Assembly: GCA_022813625.1 (NCBI GenBank)
Contig: JAKLMB010000041.1
Location: 124,001-188,000, forward strand
DNA: 64,000 bases
From: Aaosphaeria pasadenensis
Taxonomy: Eukaryota > Ascomycota > Dothideomycetes > Pleosporales
Direction of reading: 5' to 3'
The notes under the pieces: model-generated
Told to the model about the DNA's origin: nothing
Database searches by the model: none
Seen by the model: only the letters and a program-made list of their open reading frames with translations
In this document: positions 33,297 to 45,000 of the stretch, piece after piece
Layout of the letters: the number at the start of each line of letters is the position of its first letter
Numbering within the stretch: position 1 is the stretch's first letter
Position numbers and translations under genes: made by a program

Positions 33297-34600
33297 ATGA
33301 AGTATATAATCCTCGCATCTCTCCTTTCCGCTGCAGCCGTTGCTGCTCCCCTCGCTCAGCAGGGCAACGGCAACACTAATGTCAACGGTGGACAGGCTAC
33401 CCAGGCTGGTGGCTTGCCCGCTGGACAGCAGATCGATCAAACCGGTCAGCAGCAACAGCAGACTGGAAACAACCAACAGCTCCAGAATGGACAGCAACTC
33501 CAGAACGGACAGCAACTCCAGAATGGACAACAGCTCCAGAACGGACAGCAGAATGGCAACATTCAAGGCCAACAAAACGTCAACGGCCAGCAGGGCGTCA
33601 ACAACCAGAACAACCAGAACCTCCCCACTGCCGGAACCTCCGCACAAGGCACGCCCAGTGACGCCGATCTCGCAACTGCCGTCGCGAATTGGATGGCTGA
33701 TACCAGCATGGTGTCCAACTTCCTCAACACCGGCGCGGGAATCACGAACAACGTCGCCTTCAAGCAAGCCGCGACCGTCGCCCTCAACGCCGAGGTTGAC
33801 GAACTCACGCACAAGGCTATCATCGACCAAGCCAACGGCGCCGACCCCAACGTCCAGGCTGCGAACAGCACTCTCGCTACTGCAGGCGCCTTCCAGGACG
33901 TCGTCGACAGACTCATGACCATGTCTATTCAGGGCCGTGCTGCCGTCGACAACATTGACCTGATCAACCAGAACCGCTGCACTAACGGTACGTATTCTCC
34001 TCCAATTTTGACTTATATTGGTATACTAATGAATTGTTGTTCTATCCAGTGCTCCCCAACATCGATGCCTACATGGCATCCACCGGCTCAGCCAGCCGCG
34101 CAGTCCGTCCCCAGGTCTGCGACGAGACGGGCATCACAGGCGGTGTCCAGAGCCAGGGTCCCACCCAGCCCGGAGGCCAGCCTGGTACTCCCCAACAGGC
34201 GTTCGATGCCGCTGCCGCGTTGGCATCTGGTACTGGAAACGGCATCGTTGGTCAGACTCAGGGCCAGGGACAGGGTCAGGTTCAGCAGGGTGGGCAGGTC
34301 CAGCAAGGACAGCAGATTCAGCAGGGCCAGCAGAACGGCCAGCAGATTCAGGACCCTACTCAGCAGCAGGCCGGACAGCAAATCCAGGACCCTACCCAGC
34401 AGCAGGCTGGCCAGCAGATCCAAGATCCCACTCAGCAGGGACAGCAGGCCGGCAACGCAAACCAGCAGATCCAGCAGAACGGCCAGCAGCAGCAACAGCA
34501 GCAGCAGACTGGAAACGCGAACCAGCAGCAGGCCGGCCAGACCCAACAGGGACAGACCCAAAACGGTCAATCCCAGACCGGCCAGCAGCAGCAACAGTAA
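33297..34600 (+). CDS. Secreted Gln/Asn-rich repeat protein with conserved central domain, 413 aa
   Basis: Exon 1 is 33297-33987 and exon 2 is 34050-34600 (intron 62 bases, GT-AG). Residues 1-17 form a signal peptide (ILASLLSAAAVAA). Next come a Gln/Asn-rich arm with about five NGQQLQ repeats (18-bp units near 33478-33550), a helical domain of about 150 residues, and a second Gln-rich arm with three QQAGQQIQDPTQ repeats (36-bp units near 34340-34440) and poly-Q. The central domain (FLNTGAGITNN, VDELTHKAIID, NRCTNVLPNIDAYM) occurs, as I recall, in many predicted secreted ascomycete proteins of unknown function. Two cysteines (in NRCTN and QVCDET) may pair. The composition is prion-like or adhesive, but no function is known. 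Confidence 0.85.
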
Positions 34601-35751
34601 AAGGGTGTAGTTATGTACCTAGCTAGCATCAGATACGTTAGGTAGATAAGTTTCTCCGTATCGCGAAAGCAATGTGCAGGTCACATAACCCTCTTTCTAA
34701 CTTGCCACCGTCTGTTTTCTTCCTCCTGTCGTAGAAAATATAGTCAACTCTTAACAAAACAAAAGACAAAAGTAAAACTAGATACTCAGCCTTATATCCA
34801 AGGTTTCAAAACCTCCCCTCTTTTCCCTCACGTTTCGAAACCTGATCTACAAGGCTCGTTCGCCTCCCCGGTGCACATCCACGGATACCCATCTTTCCGT
34901 ACGATGTCATGCATGGAGCACTTGCTTGTTTCGAGGGGTAAGTTTAGGTTGATGGTATGAGATCTGGTGTAGTGTTTGTGTTTGTGGTTGTGGTTGTGTT
35001 TTTGGTAGGCTGGGTCTGAAACGGAGGGGGTTTGGTGAGGGGCGAAGGTTTTGTGTGGGTGGTTGGATAGGGGTTTCGTACTGTTACTGGTAGCTGTTAG
35101 CTTATATTGTTGCTTTTCTTCTTCTTGTGATTTGTGAATGTTATGTAGGACTGGATGGAGGAGGGGAGGAGTGGAGGAGTGTAGGGGTTTCACGTGATCA
35201 TATGCCTGAACCCCTGGTGTGAATAGGTGGTGGACAGGCAAGGCTTGGGGTTGCTTCTTGTCTTCTTGTTGTTTAAATGCAATGGATCACCTGTTTCTTG
35301 CTGATATTGGATATAACTAGGCAGTAGCTGGTGCTACATTAGGAACAGGTATATTTGTATGTGTAGATCAGTGGATGGCTAATAATAGTCTACCAGATTG
35401 GGACATTTGGTAGGACGATCACATATTGTCACAATAGCAAGCAGCATCTAGACATAACCTTGTAAATGTTATTCTAACGTAAATACACTGTACACAGATA
35501 GAAAATTCAGCCATCTATTTCTCATGAGTATAATATATTCTTTCGATTAATTGACGCGGGTGGGTGACTCGCGAACCGCCAAGCTGATGGCGTACCAGCA
35601 GGCTGACGACCTTACATGGACGTCCACCTTTCAAGTTTCCACCTTACACCGCTGTTGAACAACACATCAACGCCCACGCCCACGCCCTCCCACGCTTCTT
35701 TCTTGTTGGAAATCCGCTCGTTTACTCTGCTTGTATGCTGTACTGAACAAA
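34601..35751. other. Intergenic region, 1.15 kb
   Basis: No gene is supported. It contains GTGTTTGTGTTTGTGGTTGTG-type low complexity near 34972-35005 (the reading frames there are compositional). The right part, to 35751, is the promoter of the RING gene. Confidence 0.4.
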
Positions 35752-38700
35752 ATGGCTGAGGACGGGCGGGCCGGGCTCATGGACCTGGAGAAAGAATTGA
35801 CCTGTTCTGTGAGTAGTTGTGTCTCTATTCCTTCCTTCCTTGCGGAGGCGCTGCGGAGGTGGGTGGGGGTGAAGGGGGGACCTTCAGCCGACAGAGGGAA
35901 CGTCATTCGGTGAAAAGAGGAGGAATTCTTGCGGAAAGACAACCACAACCACCACGAGAGCAACATACACTCCGCGACCATTGCGCCAACTCGAATATTC
36001 CGTAGTGTCGTCGCCAATATATCGTCCCGTCGTCCATCTGCCGCTTCACGCGCTTCACCACCCTCACAGCGACAAATAACATCTTGCTAACCTCAACACC
36101 ACCCAGATCTGCACCGACCTCCTCTACCAACCGCTCACTCTCCTCGACTGTCTGCACACCTTCTGCGGCGCCTGTCTGAAGGAATGGTTCCAGTTCCAGG
36201 CGTCCACCGCGACATCCATACACCCATACACCTGTCCTTCATGTCGCGCGTCGGTGCGCACGACGCAGCCCAATGCGACTGTCACGACGCTGTTGGACAT
36301 GTTCGTGAAGGCGAATCCGGAGCGGGGGAAGAGCGACAGCGAGAAGAGCTCGGATAGGGAGAAGTACAAGCCTGGGGACAATATCATGCCAAAGCTGAGG
36401 CGGAGGGACGGCCAGGATGAGGAGGAGGATCGGAGGATGTTGGAGGAGGTGCAGCAGTTGAGTCTGAGGGAGGTGGGGATTCCGAGCGCAAGTGCGAACA
36501 CGAATGCGAATGCGACTCTGGAACCACCACGAGAGCGAAGGAGGAGGGAGAGGAGTAGAGATGCAAGTCGTGAGTCGAGGGACAGCAGGAGAACAGAAGG
36601 CAGGTCAAGGAGTAGGAATCCACCTGAAGAGAGACGATCCAGAGAAATTATCCCGCCGAGGCATGTGGAACATCAGTCGAGTTTGAGATCTTTGCTCAGT
36701 TCGTCGGAGCTTGACTCGCAAGAGATGGAAGAGGAGATCATGCGGCAAATCATGGAGGAGGGACTGCTGGACGGAATTGATCTCAACAATATCGATGTCG
36801 CGCAAGAGGACGAGATCAGTGAAAGGATCGCGCAAGCTTACAGGAGACGGCAATCAGAACGGCAGCGGGAACGGAGAGAGAGGAGAGAACGGCTTGCAAG
36901 AGAAGGTCGCGTCGAAGCTCCAGTATCCGGATCATCCACGCCGCAAGATCTTCGCAGTCCGCCGATACGCGGCGACGAAGAGCAGGCGCGCAGGAGACAT
37001 GCTCGGTCTGAAAGTATGACCGCCACACCCCATAGCCAGAGCTCCTCGCGTGCGCCTCCGCCTGTGTCTCGACCGGGACTTATCGAAGCTGCAAACCAGG
37101 GCACTACGCGCCAGCATCATCGACGATCTTCGAGCCAGGGCAGTTCGAGATCAGCAAGGAGATCCGAACGTCCTGCGCCTTTGTCTGTGACATCCACCAG
37201 ACAAGGTTCGCACTCTACCAACGACCTGGGAGAAAGACCCGCGACGGCTGGAATAGGCTCGGCACCGCGGCGGCTGTCTGAAAACCAGCAACGAGGTTCT
37301 CTTGAGGAACGCCAGCAGTTTCGAAGTGGTTTGCGAGCGCATTCATCATCGAATCCCAATTCGCCGAGAAGGGCAATGTTCAATGGGCCCACCGCCGAGA
37401 GTCCTTCCAGTACGACGGCGATCGTGGCCTCTCCTCTGTCATCCCCTCCCGAATCAGCAAATCCTATCGGCCTACATCCGCCAAACACACGACGAACCAC
37501 AGACCCTACCAGCATAAGACAGCCTCGCCCAGTCAATGATGGTACCCCTCCCATGCTATCTCCAGCTACATTTCCACGCTCAGTGAACGACTCGTCAGCA
37601 GTCGGACTACCCACGAGCTCCTCAGCAGCAGCACCTACACCACCGCCTCTGACATTATACGCCGAGCCTAACATTTCCTGCAAGCGCTGCAACAAACAGC
37701 ACATTGAGTATGAGCTACATTACCATTGCTCGTCGTGTAACAATGGCGACTACGACATATGCATCACATGCTACCGGGCATCCCGGGGCTGTGAGCACTG
37801 GTTTGGCTTCGGCTGGGCAGCGTGGCCTCGCTATGAGCGGAAGGCTCCTGCCGGAGGATATCCTCCAAACCACGAACATCCTCATATTCTTGTAGGCCGA
37901 CGATACCGCAGACCACAGACACCTATGACGGAATCGCCAACACCTCCACACACGCTCATGACCGAGGACGACCCGGCATATCGACTGGAATCGGGGGTTT
38001 TCTGCGACCTCTGCAAAGCGTATGCAAATGGCTGCTATTGGAAGTGTGAAGTGTGTAACGAAGGCGACTGGGGTTTCTGCAATGACTGCGTGAACCAAGG
38101 ACGGCACTGCACCCACCCTCTACTACCTGTCGCTCACCAACCCAAGCAATCCACGCTGGGAGCACCTACATCGGACGCAAGCTCGCCTCATCCTGAACCC
38201 ACTTCTCAGGCCGCTCCCATCTCTCCAGGTCTATCTCCACCAGCACACGAAGCAACCACTCCCCCACGCACACCCCGAACTGCCGCCCCTATCCGTGGCC
38301 CAGGCCTCGTCACCATTGCGAACTCCATCTTCCGCCCTCTGACCTTCACGACCGTCTGCAACATCTGCACATACCCAATCCCACCGTCATGCACCCGTTA
38401 CCACTGTCTGAAATGCAATAAGGGCGACTACGACATCTGCACCGGGTGCTACCAAAAACTCATCGTCTCCTCGCGCATCAGCAAAGAAGACGGCATGAAC
38501 GGATGGCGCCGCTGCCTCCGCGGCCACCGAATGGTCCTCGTAGGCTTCGAAGACCGCTCCGGCGGCCAACGCCGCGTCGTCGTCCGCAACCTCGTCGGCG
38601 GCTGGGCCCTCCGCGAAGACTCAACCTTACCAGAACCACGCTCACCACTATCAACCGAGCACCCACCCCCTAAATCATCATCATCGACAACGCCTCCCCC

Positions 38701-38947
38701 AACCTCATCCTCCCAGCAGCAATCGCAAAAACCCCGCCTCCCACCCGACGGCGGCGTCGGCCTCATCGTCCAGGCAAATTGGTCATACTTCCCCGCGGGC
38801 GACAACGTCGCAGACGAGCTGGCGTTCCCGCGCTTCGCGGAGATACGCGAGGCGGAAGACATCAATGGCGATTGGTTCTGGGGCGTGTACGCGGGCGCCA
38901 AGGGATTGTTTCCGGGGAACTATGGACGAGTTTTGGGGAGTGTGTGA
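35752..38947 (+). CDS. RING finger, triple ZZ finger and SH3 protein, about 965 aa
   Basis: This is a probable E3 ubiquitin ligase or scaffold. Exon 1 (35752-35808) encodes the first 19 residues. A 298-base intron, long for this genome, joins it to exon 2 (36107-38947). The RING ligands are C18, C21, C34, H36, C39, C42, C62 and C65 (C3HC4). A long Arg/Ser/Glu-rich disordered stretch (about 100-540) follows. Three ZZ-type zinc fingers come next, beginning about residues 541 (CKRCNKQ), 650 (CDLCKAY) and 768 (CNICTYP), the first and third with the YDIC.TCY core. An SH3 domain closes the protein (about 903-962: VQANWSYFPAGDNVADELAF, NGDWFWGVY, GLFPGNYG). I recall this order as a conserved Pezizomycotina protein but know of no characterised role. 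Confidence 0.9.
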
Positions 38948-39726
38948 TTGGGAGATGGAGAAGGGCTGGGTTGGATAGATTAGGGTAGATAATGACGATA
39001 CGATAATTTTGACATCAAAGTTGAGAGTGTTAACGACAGTACCCTTGTTCAAACTCAAAGTGCTCGATATGATCCCTTGAGACAAGGGGAACCTTTGTAG
39101 TCTAAATTCTACGGTTGAAAGTAAGTTTTGCATGCGATATTTGTGCTTTGAAGAGAGGAATCATGGCGCGAGGCGCATCTGATGGCAAAGTCGAAGAAAA
39201 TCTTAATGCGACTAACTGTCTTTCCGACTATGCTTTCTAGGGTAGATCGAAGTAGATTTTTTATGTGATATTTACTGTCTAAGGAAACAATGGGCATCAT
39301 TTCAAAAGGAGAGGATGGTTATTGGGTGTCGTCTTGTTAAGTGTGAAGGGAGGTGGACGGTGGTAAGAGTAAATTAGATGCGTAGACTGGGTATGGATGG
39401 ATGAAATGTTTTTTTAAAGGTTATTAAATATGCTAGGAGCAATAATAACGATTATTTAAGTTGTTCTAAGACTTTGAGGATGTTGGAATAAATTATGGAT
39501 ATATTTGTAGAGGTGTTTGAAGGTTTGGAGTTCTTAATCTGTGTTATACTAGGTTGGAATAAACGTTATGTTGGACATAAGGAACCGATAGTAAATTATT
39601 CCCCCTCCAAGCTAAAAACTTCGGATAGTAGAAATGCGGAAAAGTGTATAATGTGGTAGGTGTTAGGAGGTATGTTCGTATACATGTGAGACCATTTGAA
39701 TTTCGATTCAGCCAAGTGAGATGATG
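38948..39726. other. Convergent intergenic region
   Basis: This 779-base, AT-rich region lies between two 3' ends. I see nothing coding in it. Confidence 0.4.
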
Positions 39727-42132
39727 TCAAGATATCAGAGAATAGTATCCACAATCCTTACTTGCAGCGGGCAGTCTTGCCCAGAACCTCGCAAAGATCT
39801 GCAACTCCTCGTCCGTCCTGACTAGAGCCTTGAGGCCATTCGTCGTCGATATCGCTACACACCTTCCCAAGACATTGCCTCTCAGCGGGCGCAAGAGATG
39901 GCATCTGTCAGACTCATCGACCCGTCCCTCCCCGTGAACCATGATGTACTTGTACCCTCGAAGCACCGACTCCCACTCCTTAGACTCGCAATTCGGGTAC
40001 CGTTCGTCAAATTTGTACAAGTTCGCCACCTGGAGCCGCCTGAAGAAGACACTCGGGGAGATGAGGATGTCGCCCTGTTGCGTGTTGACGTGGTAACGGA
40101 CGAGCAGACACAATGGCTCCTCCTCGATCACCAACTGGGCCTGGATTGGGTTCGACGTGGAGTCGAAGTTGAGATGGTCGATCGAGTCGACGACTGCGGT
40201 GTCCCGCGCTGGGTATCCGAGCTGCGGATCCGAGTTCCTCTCGTTGTCATAGAGGACGGAATGAAGTCGTGTTCGATACTCGATGGATCCCGAACCGACG
40301 TGGATCTTATGTGCCTCTTGCAAGTTGTCGGTGAGCCCTTCCAGAAGTTGGGTGTAGCAGTAGATCTTGCCGTTACTCTCGGCGATGCGGTCCCAGGCCC
40401 ACTGGCCCAGTTTCTCTCCTGAAAAGAGCACTGCTGCGTCTGAGAATGCCATGCTACAATTGTTGTTGATGCGGCCGGTGATAAAATTAAAAAACAGGTT
40501 TAGAGTATCTGGGATCATTGAATCTCTGGACGAATATGGCTCCTTTCCTGCTATTCGATCGCGGTGCGAGCCCATGTATAGTTCATAGAGTCCGGATGTG
40601 GTAGGTCTGAGCGGTGCGTCCAGGACAATTCGGTCGAGCAAAACAACCGTGTATATGATCGTTTTAGCTATGCTCGGCAGGCAGAAGTGATCGAAGTTTC
40701 CGACGTCCAGGCCGCTAAGAAGATGAACAGAGCAGCGACACAACCTTTGCAACTGGCCCAAACACTCTCTATAGACAGCGATCAGATGATGAATACCTAC
40801 TGTTGCCGAGAATTTTGGAGCATTCAGCAGAGAGTCTTCGGGGCCATAAAAGTTCAACAAGGTCGTGATTGCGAGTCGAGTATCGCAGCTGCTGTGACGC
40901 AGTTCAGGCACATGCTCACACGCGCGGACATAGTAGCGCATCGCGCTTCCGTTCACCATGTCCGGACTTCCCTTTACGGCGACTACTATAGTGGCAACGG
41001 CGAGGAGTCTGGTAAAGATCTGGTTTGCGCTCAAGGAAGCTGGTGTGAGATGAGAGGAATGATCCATCGTCTCTGCTTCAATGTCTCTTGAAGGCTTGAG
41101 AGAATTAGGTTCTTCACTAATCGGTTGCAGTAGAAGCTGCGCCTGAGAACCGAACACATCGAGGAACATCGTGTCCCATCGCACCCTTCCAGCGCAGAAG
41201 AAAGTACTCGGATCCGAGTCTTCACGTGCAGGACGCCTAGTAAAGCAGTTTTTGACAAAATCCGCTCCTGAACGAATGAAATACCTAGATCGAAACTGCA
41301 AAGTGCTAGATGCATCTTCATCTTCGGAAAAGTGGACATTGACCTGTGCGAAGGTCTGCTCAACGTTGTAATTGGAGTACACGACATGTCCGTGTGGATG
41401 TTGTACAAGGACCCGTAGTCCGAGGACGAATTCAGCCCACGCCGCGATCCAACTACAACATGGGCCTCCAAAGACAGAAACGCTTTGGACGTTTCCATGG
41501 ACCACCTGACCGACCGCCAATAGTACCTTGGCAAGATCTACAGGATGCGAGACTGGAGAATTTTCGTGGTTAGGAGACTTATTGACTCCGAGTCTGGCGA
41601 TTTGAGAAATGCGAAGTCCCAACGTCGACCTGTTGAAGACAGAAGCTGCCACGCGAACCAACGCCACCCATTGCTCGAACGAAGGCGCAATCTCTCTAGG
41701 ACCACCGCATTCCTTCGCGATCTCGTACAGCACCAACGCGGAGACAGAAATCGAATGCCCTTCTGTCAAGGCGGCGCAGAGGGCGATTAGCGAGCAGCCT
41801 TGCGACGTCTGCACCAGTTCGCGCACAATATGTCGAACGCCGACACCAAACCACAGCAAGTCGGACGTGAACGACTTTGCCGTGAGTCCCTTCATCGACT
41901 CGGCGAGCGCTTTCTCGCCGTGCGAGCCGATGGGTATCTGGGTGCACATGGCTTGCCCAAAGGCGACGGTCAAGGTATCGATGCCGGCTTTCGCCAGGCG
42001 GCCGAGCACGGCGATGGACATCGAGTATTGCGTCCGCCCGAGTGCCACCCAGTCCAGGCTGCCCTGCTGCGAGAATGCTTGTTGGCCGTCATTGGCGCTG
42101 ACGAGGGCGTTCGATGTTGTTGAAGATGACAT
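39727..42132 (-). CDS. Large conserved fungal protein of unknown function, 801 aa
   Basis: This is a single exon with an ATG at 42132. No signal peptide, clear membrane segment or enzyme motif is visible. The N-terminal 200 residues are helical (FGVGVRHIVRELVQTSQGCSLIALCAAL, then ISVSALVLYEIAKECG and FEQWVALVRVAASVFNRS). This resembles, from memory, an expanded family of Pezizomycotina hypothetical proteins whose members share an LVSLCACLSE-like block followed by a P....W..L.......V..S.FG pattern. The C-terminal half holds beta-rich segments (ILISPSVFFRRLQVANLYKF, YIMVHGEG). Function is unknown. The intact frame over 2.4 kb makes it a confident gene. Confidence 0.8.
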   Translation of the reverse strand: MSSSTTSNALVSANDGQQAFSQQGSLDWVALGRTQYSMSIAVLGRLAKAGIDTLTVAFGQAMCTQIPIGSHGEKALAESMKGLTAKSFTSDLLWFGVGVRHIVRELVQTSQGCSLIALCAALTEGHSISVSALVLYEIAKECGGPREIAPSFEQWVALVRVAASVFNRSTLGLRISQIARLGVNKSPNHENSPVSHPVDLAKVLLAVGQVVHGNVQSVSVFGGPCCSWIAAWAEFVLGLRVLVQHPHGHVVYSNYNVEQTFAQVNVHFSEDEDASSTLQFRSRYFIRSGADFVKNCFTRRPAREDSDPSTFFCAGRVRWDTMFLDVFGSQAQLLLQPISEEPNSLKPSRDIEAETMDHSSHLTPASLSANQIFTRLLAVATIVVAVKGSPDMVNGSAMRYYVRACEHVPELRHSSCDTRLAITTLLNFYGPEDSLLNAPKFSATVGIHHLIAVYRECLGQLQRLCRCSVHLLSGLDVGNFDHFCLPSIAKTIIYTVVLLDRIVLDAPLRPTTSGLYELYMGSHRDRIAGKEPYSSRDSMIPDTLNLFFNFITGRINNNCSMAFSDAAVLFSGEKLGQWAWDRIAESNGKIYCYTQLLEGLTDNLQEAHKIHVGSGSIEYRTRLHSVLYDNERNSDPQLGYPARDTAVVDSIDHLNFDSTSNPIQAQLVIEEEPLCLLVRYHVNTQQGDILISPSVFFRRLQVANLYKFDERYPNCESKEWESVLRGYKYIMVHGEGRVDESDRCHLLRPLRGNVLGRCVAISTTNGLKALVRTDEELQIFARFWARLPAASKDCGYYSLIS

Positions 42133-43066
42133 GGTTGGGATGAGGAGGAGGGAGGTACGAGTTCGTGCCTCACGAAAAGGCAGGAACGATTGAAGGTCTG
42201 AAAGTCAGAATTTCGATCAGGCTGGACGAGACATGCAGAGTTGGTATTATTTCAATTGAGACTGACGCTGTCAGCCTGGCCAGCGTTGCGGTGCCTGTGG
42301 CTGCATTGTGTAACCAATGTCGTGTCGATCGATGTACTTCGCCACATGCGCAGTCTCTATATCTCTGCCAACCAGAAGTGCAGCCGCTGCATAGGCCGTG
42401 CAGAATATCTTGGCCAAGATGGCGCATCTCGTTTCTCTTCTCCTTTGCTCAACAAGTAGGCTCAAACGAACGCTCCAATAAACCATCTACAAAAATTAGC
42501 AAATCTGTGAAGACATCTGCGAGGACCAGGGTCTCGAAATCAAATACAATTCTCACTAAAACAATCATCAAGTGACCAAGAAGATATAATGCAAAAGTGT
42601 GCTTTCATTTCAGTTCGTTACGGACCCGCTCAGATGATATGCTTTGAATGCTGTCAAGAACCCCCTAGAGGAAAACGGAAAGGGAAAAAGAGAAGAACCA
42701 TCGAGACAAGGAAAAAGTTGGAGGAAGAAAAGCCGCTCTTGCATCCATCCACTGCTAGCCAACACCCTTTCCCTACGAATAGGGATTTCCAATGAAGAAT
42801 ATACGGTTTGATGCTGTATATCTGTGCTGCGAAAGGAAAGAAAAGACAAGAAAAAAGGGAAAGGAAATAAAAGGAAAAGAGAAGAAGGAAGAAAGAAATT
42901 GAAAGAAAGACATGCGCACGTCAAGGATGCGATTCGACTGATGTGAGGAAAACCTTCCCCGGATAATGACCCGCCCGTGTTGAAACCCATCCGTGTTGAT
43001 GATGCAGGAAAAGGAGAGATCGATCATCTATGCAGTATGCAATGCAATGCGATAGCGAGAGTTCGT
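42133..43066. other. Intergenic region with purine-rich tract
   Basis: No gene is supported. A purine-rich, A/G-only-dominated tract covers about 42826-42915 and a second covers about 42656-42735. Both create chance frames on either strand. Confidence 0.5.
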
Positions 43067-44371
43067 CTAAGAAGAGGAAGCAGTGATGCCGTTGAAAGCG
43101 AGGGCGTTGACGGTGCCGTTGGGGAGACCCTTGAGGACGTCCTTGGTGGCGAGCTCAGAGAGGCGGGAGCTGAGGTCGGCGACGCTCTTCTTGCCCTCGA
43201 GGGCGAGGATGTAGGCGGCGAGACCGGCGACGTGGGGAGTGGCCATGGAAGTACCGGAGATGGTGTTCTAAGGGTTGATGTTAGCATCGTTGTGAGGGGT
43301 AGGCAGAGAAGATGGGGACTTACGGTCTTGCCGTCGTTCCAGGTGGAGAGGATGTCGACACCAGGGGCGAGGATGTCGACGAACTTGCCGAAGTTGCTGA
43401 AGTCGGCGATCTGGTCGTTGATGTCGGTGGCGCCAACGGTGTAGACGGTCTTCTCGGAAGCGGGGGATGAGTTGGATGCGTCCTCGCCCTCGTTACCGGC
43501 GGCGACAGCCATGAAGAGACCATCCTTGACGGCGTTGGCAGCAGCGTCGTTGACCATCTGGGACTGGGGTCCTCCGAGAGAAAGATTGGCGACGGATCCC
43601 TTGCTGCACTCGGTGCGGTTCTTCTGGTCCTTGGCGGCAAATTGAATACCAGCGATGACACCAGAGTTGGATCCAGAGCCCTCAGCATCGAGGACCTTGA
43701 CGGCGAAGAGCTTAGTCTTCTTGGCTACACCGTAGGTCTTGGAGCCAATGGTTCCAGCGCAGTGAGTACCGTGGCCATTGCCATCAGTGTCGTCGCCGTC
43801 GCCGGCAAAGTTCTGCAACCACTCGGCACCTGTAGTTTATTAGTATAATGGTCAGACTTGTTAGGATGGATCAAAACTTACGGCCTTCGAACTCGGGGTG
43901 GTCGACAAAGATACCAGTGTCGATGATGTAGGCGCAGGAACCCTCTCCAGCACTGCTATCATAGTTGTAGGTAGTGGTGCCAGGCTCGGCGCTGGAAAGG
44001 CGGGCAAGACCCCAAGGCGCATCGGACTGAGTCTCCTCAGCGCGGCTCTGGAGGCCAAGGTTGGCAGTCATGATGGCGTCCTTCTCGACATAGTCGACGC
44101 CGGGAAGAGCGGTGATGAGGTCGAGGATGTCCTCCTTGAACTCGGCAGCGAATCCCTTGTAGCCGGCGAATCCGTAGATGTGCTCGGGCTCCTTGTTCAA
44201 GAACTCGATGGCCTTGTTGAGAACGTCGCCGAGAGCATCGTTCTTGAACTTGACAATGTACTTGTCAGGAATGATACGACCCTCACGAGGAGTGATGACG
44301 GGAGCACGAGGCTTGATGACTGGGCCAGCGAGGGCCAAGGGAAGGGTAGCGAGAAGGTATTGGAAAAGCAT
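43067..44371 (-). CDS. Secreted subtilisin-like serine protease (S8, proteinase K type), 398 aa
   Basis: Exons are 44371-43882, 43829-43324 and 43267-43067, with two GT-AG introns. A signal peptide (residues 1-15, LLATLPLALA) is followed by an inhibitor I9 propeptide (about 35-105: DKYIVKFKND, FAGYKGFAAEF, DYVEKDAIM). The catalytic domain has D151 (IIDTGI), H183 (GNGHGTHCAG) and S339 (GTSMATPHVAG), with the oxyanion asparagine in AAGNEG. Length and order match secreted alkaline proteases of ascomycetes (oryzin or cuticle-degrading type). It ends with a 66-residue C-terminal segment and no GPI or membrane anchor. Many such proteases are also annotated as fungal allergens. It degrades proteins extracellularly and is expected to be induced by nitrogen or carbon limitation. 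Confidence 0.96.
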
Positions 44372-45000
44372 GTTTGCGGTGGGTATCTAAAAGATTGATT
44401 GAAAGATTGAATTGAAGTTGGTCTGTAAAGAACGAAGGATTGTCGATGCTGGAAGCGAATGGAATGAGAGTGGATGAGTTGAGTGGTGCCTTGGAAGAGA
44501 GGTTGGCGATGGATCTTATATACACAGATTGAAGAGATTCAGAAGCAGAGAAAAACATAGCAGGTGGAGACGGCCATTGGCGAATACCAGCCGACACGCG
44601 TTTGCATTGCTTACCTCTGCCGTACACCTAGGCGGGCGATCCCACAGAACGACCGTTATCCAGGTACCGACCTAGGAGGTTGACGAAGAACCTTCATGCT
44701 AGATCATTGCCCTTCTGGGGAGGTCGCACTCGATTGGCCAGCGGCCTTCCCGTGTAGGTCGATCATTAGCCTCAAGGGTGACTGTAATAGAGAAACATCG
44801 CATGAGCATAGCCATTAGGAACGGAGTGTAGATTAGATGCTCTGGTAGAGGACCCGCATATCATAACAGAGCGACTTACCTATCTAGGCGGGTCGTGAAC
44901 TGTCTCAGTGCAGAACGGCAGCTTAATCATGGAGGGATCCTGGGATAGTCGGTCGCACATAGAGGACAAGGTGGATCGAGGGAAGAGAAAAGCCTGGAAG
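44372..45000. other. Promoter side of the protease gene and intergenic sequence
   Basis: This contains a TATATACA box at about 44518-44525, some 150 bases upstream of the protease ATG on the minus strand, a plausible core promoter. I support no gene. A plus-strand frame at 44908-45240 has no recognised domain. Confidence 0.4.

Noticed and set aside
34088..34594. Leucine-rich 168-residue antisense frame
   Set aside because: Poly-Gln codons read backwards give Leu-rich text; no independent signal is present.
43830..43881. tRNA-like A-box text (TAGTATAATGGTCAG) in the protease gene
   Set aside because: It falls inside intron 1, next to its branch and acceptor region, and no B box or acceptor stem pairing follows.
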